Source of the DNA: Opitutia bacterium
GTDB lineage: Bacteria; Verrucomicrobiota; Verrucomicrobiia; Opitutales; Opitutaceae
Reading direction: 5' to 3'
Assembly: GCA_016187945.1 (NCBI GenBank)
Contig: JACPIT010000008.1
Location: 62,001 to 126,000 of the forward strand
Length of the DNA: 64,000 bases
Shown here piece after piece: positions 63,628 to 64,000 of this stretch. Made by a program: the position numbers and the translations under genes. The notes beneath the pieces are model-generated. The model had not been told where the DNA came from. It worked only from the letters and a program-made list of their open reading frames with translations, and did no database searches. The first letter of the stretch is position 1. Each line of letters opens with the position of its first letter.

Positions 63628-64000
63628 ATGAACTCCCTCCTGAAAACGATCCCCGTCCGTTCCTTCGTCCTCGGTCTCGCCGCCGCCGCGGGAATCGCCC
63701 GCGCCGACGTCGTGCCGGCGTCCTTGTTCTGCGATCACGCCGTGTTGCAGCAAGGCATGCCGATTCCCGTCTGGGGCGACGCCGACGAAGGCGAAAAAGT
63801 CACCGTCACACTCGCCGGCCAAACCGTCTCGACCGTCGCGCGCGGCGGCCGCTGGAGCGTGCGGCTCGCGGCGTTGCCCGCGGGCGGTCCGCACACGCTC
63901 ACGATCGAGGGCAAAAACCGCATCGCGCTTTCCGACGTGCTCGTCGGCGAGGTCTGGGTCTGCAGCGGGCAATCCAACATGGAGCGTCAGCTCGGCCCGC
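63628..64000 (+). CDS. sialate O-acetylesterase-like protein, 3' end outside the window
   Basis: 124 visible residues: a signal peptide (FVLGLAAAAGIARA), then PASLFCDHAVLQQGMPIPVWGDADEGEKVTV-type N-terminal beta domain, and the catalytic block GEVWVCSGQSNME with the nucleophile Ser. This SGNH/SASA family removes acetyl groups from sugars; many members next to hemicellulases act on acetylated xylan or xyloglucan rather than sialic acid. The start is 4 bases after the GH62 stop, so it continues the same operon beyond the window edge. Confidence 0.9.
   Translation, partial: MNSLLKTIPVRSFVLGLAAAAGIARADVVPASLFCDHAVLQQGMPIPVWGDADEGEKVTVTLAGQTVSTVARGGRWSVRLAALPAGGPHTLTIEGKNRIALSDVLVGEVWVCSGQSNMERQLGP

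Overview
The window is high-GC bacterial DNA with tightly packed operons, many of them with ATGA start/stop overlaps. The likely source is a verrucomicrobium of the Opitutaceae type. This rests on the gene style: GC-rich, rich in secreted glycoside hydrolases, Reg_prop sensor kinase, giant exported PA14/RHS protein, and a lineage-typical exported-protein segment. It is an inference and not a 16S-based call.

Regions: (1) 1-3928, housekeeping: panB-panC (pantothenate, minus strand, panC cut by the window edge), a dihydroorotate-dehydrogenase-like flavoprotein and hflX. (2) 4262-11012, an almost complete molybdenum cofactor cluster: moeA, moaC, mog, a ModE-type regulator, a MOT1-like sulfate/molybdate transporter with a ModE-box-like palindrome upstream, moaA, moaD and a MoaE-MoeB-rhodanese fusion. 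Four REP/REPIN-like palindromic modules with GTAG ends lie in and around it. (3) 11029-13048, a YdcF-like membrane protein and a secreted alpha/beta hydrolase.

(4) 13190-13263 is tRNA-Gln(UUG). The last 16 bases of the tRNA gene are repeated exactly at 38041-38056, and 12 of them occur again at 20524-20535. I read 13264-38056 as a tRNA-associated genomic island with two modules. Module one holds a TPR-like/CHAT protease protein facing, tail to tail, a 1238-residue STAND NTPase with a nuclease-like N terminus; this looks like an antiviral-type pair. Module two holds an Xre regulator, an IS66 element nested beside another IS66 end and an IS3 remnant. It also holds a minus-strand operon of a tail-fibre-like exported protein, a 3233-residue PA14/SpvB/RHS protein and a translationally coupled lipoprotein, which resembles a polymorphic-toxin locus.

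(5) 38087-40249, small conflict genes: an AbiE pair whose toxin is truncated around a palindrome, and a two-gene unit (77 and 180 aa) that may be an unrecognised toxin-antitoxin-like pair.

(6) 40609-64000, a polysaccharide-degradation locus: GH43, a Reg_prop/HisKA_3 sensor and NarL-type regulator, a CE1-like esterase, GH95, GH2, GH29, an MBL-fold protein, an esterase-GH27 fusion, GH97, a second GH2, GH62 and a sialate-O-acetylesterase-like start at the edge. The activities (fucose, galactose, arabinose, xylose, acetyl or feruloyl removal) fit decorated plant or algal hemicellulose such as xyloglucan, arabinogalactan or fucosylated glycans. No SusC/SusD pair is visible. A shared CAGGAATNNNNGAC motif occurs upstream of three of its transcription units.
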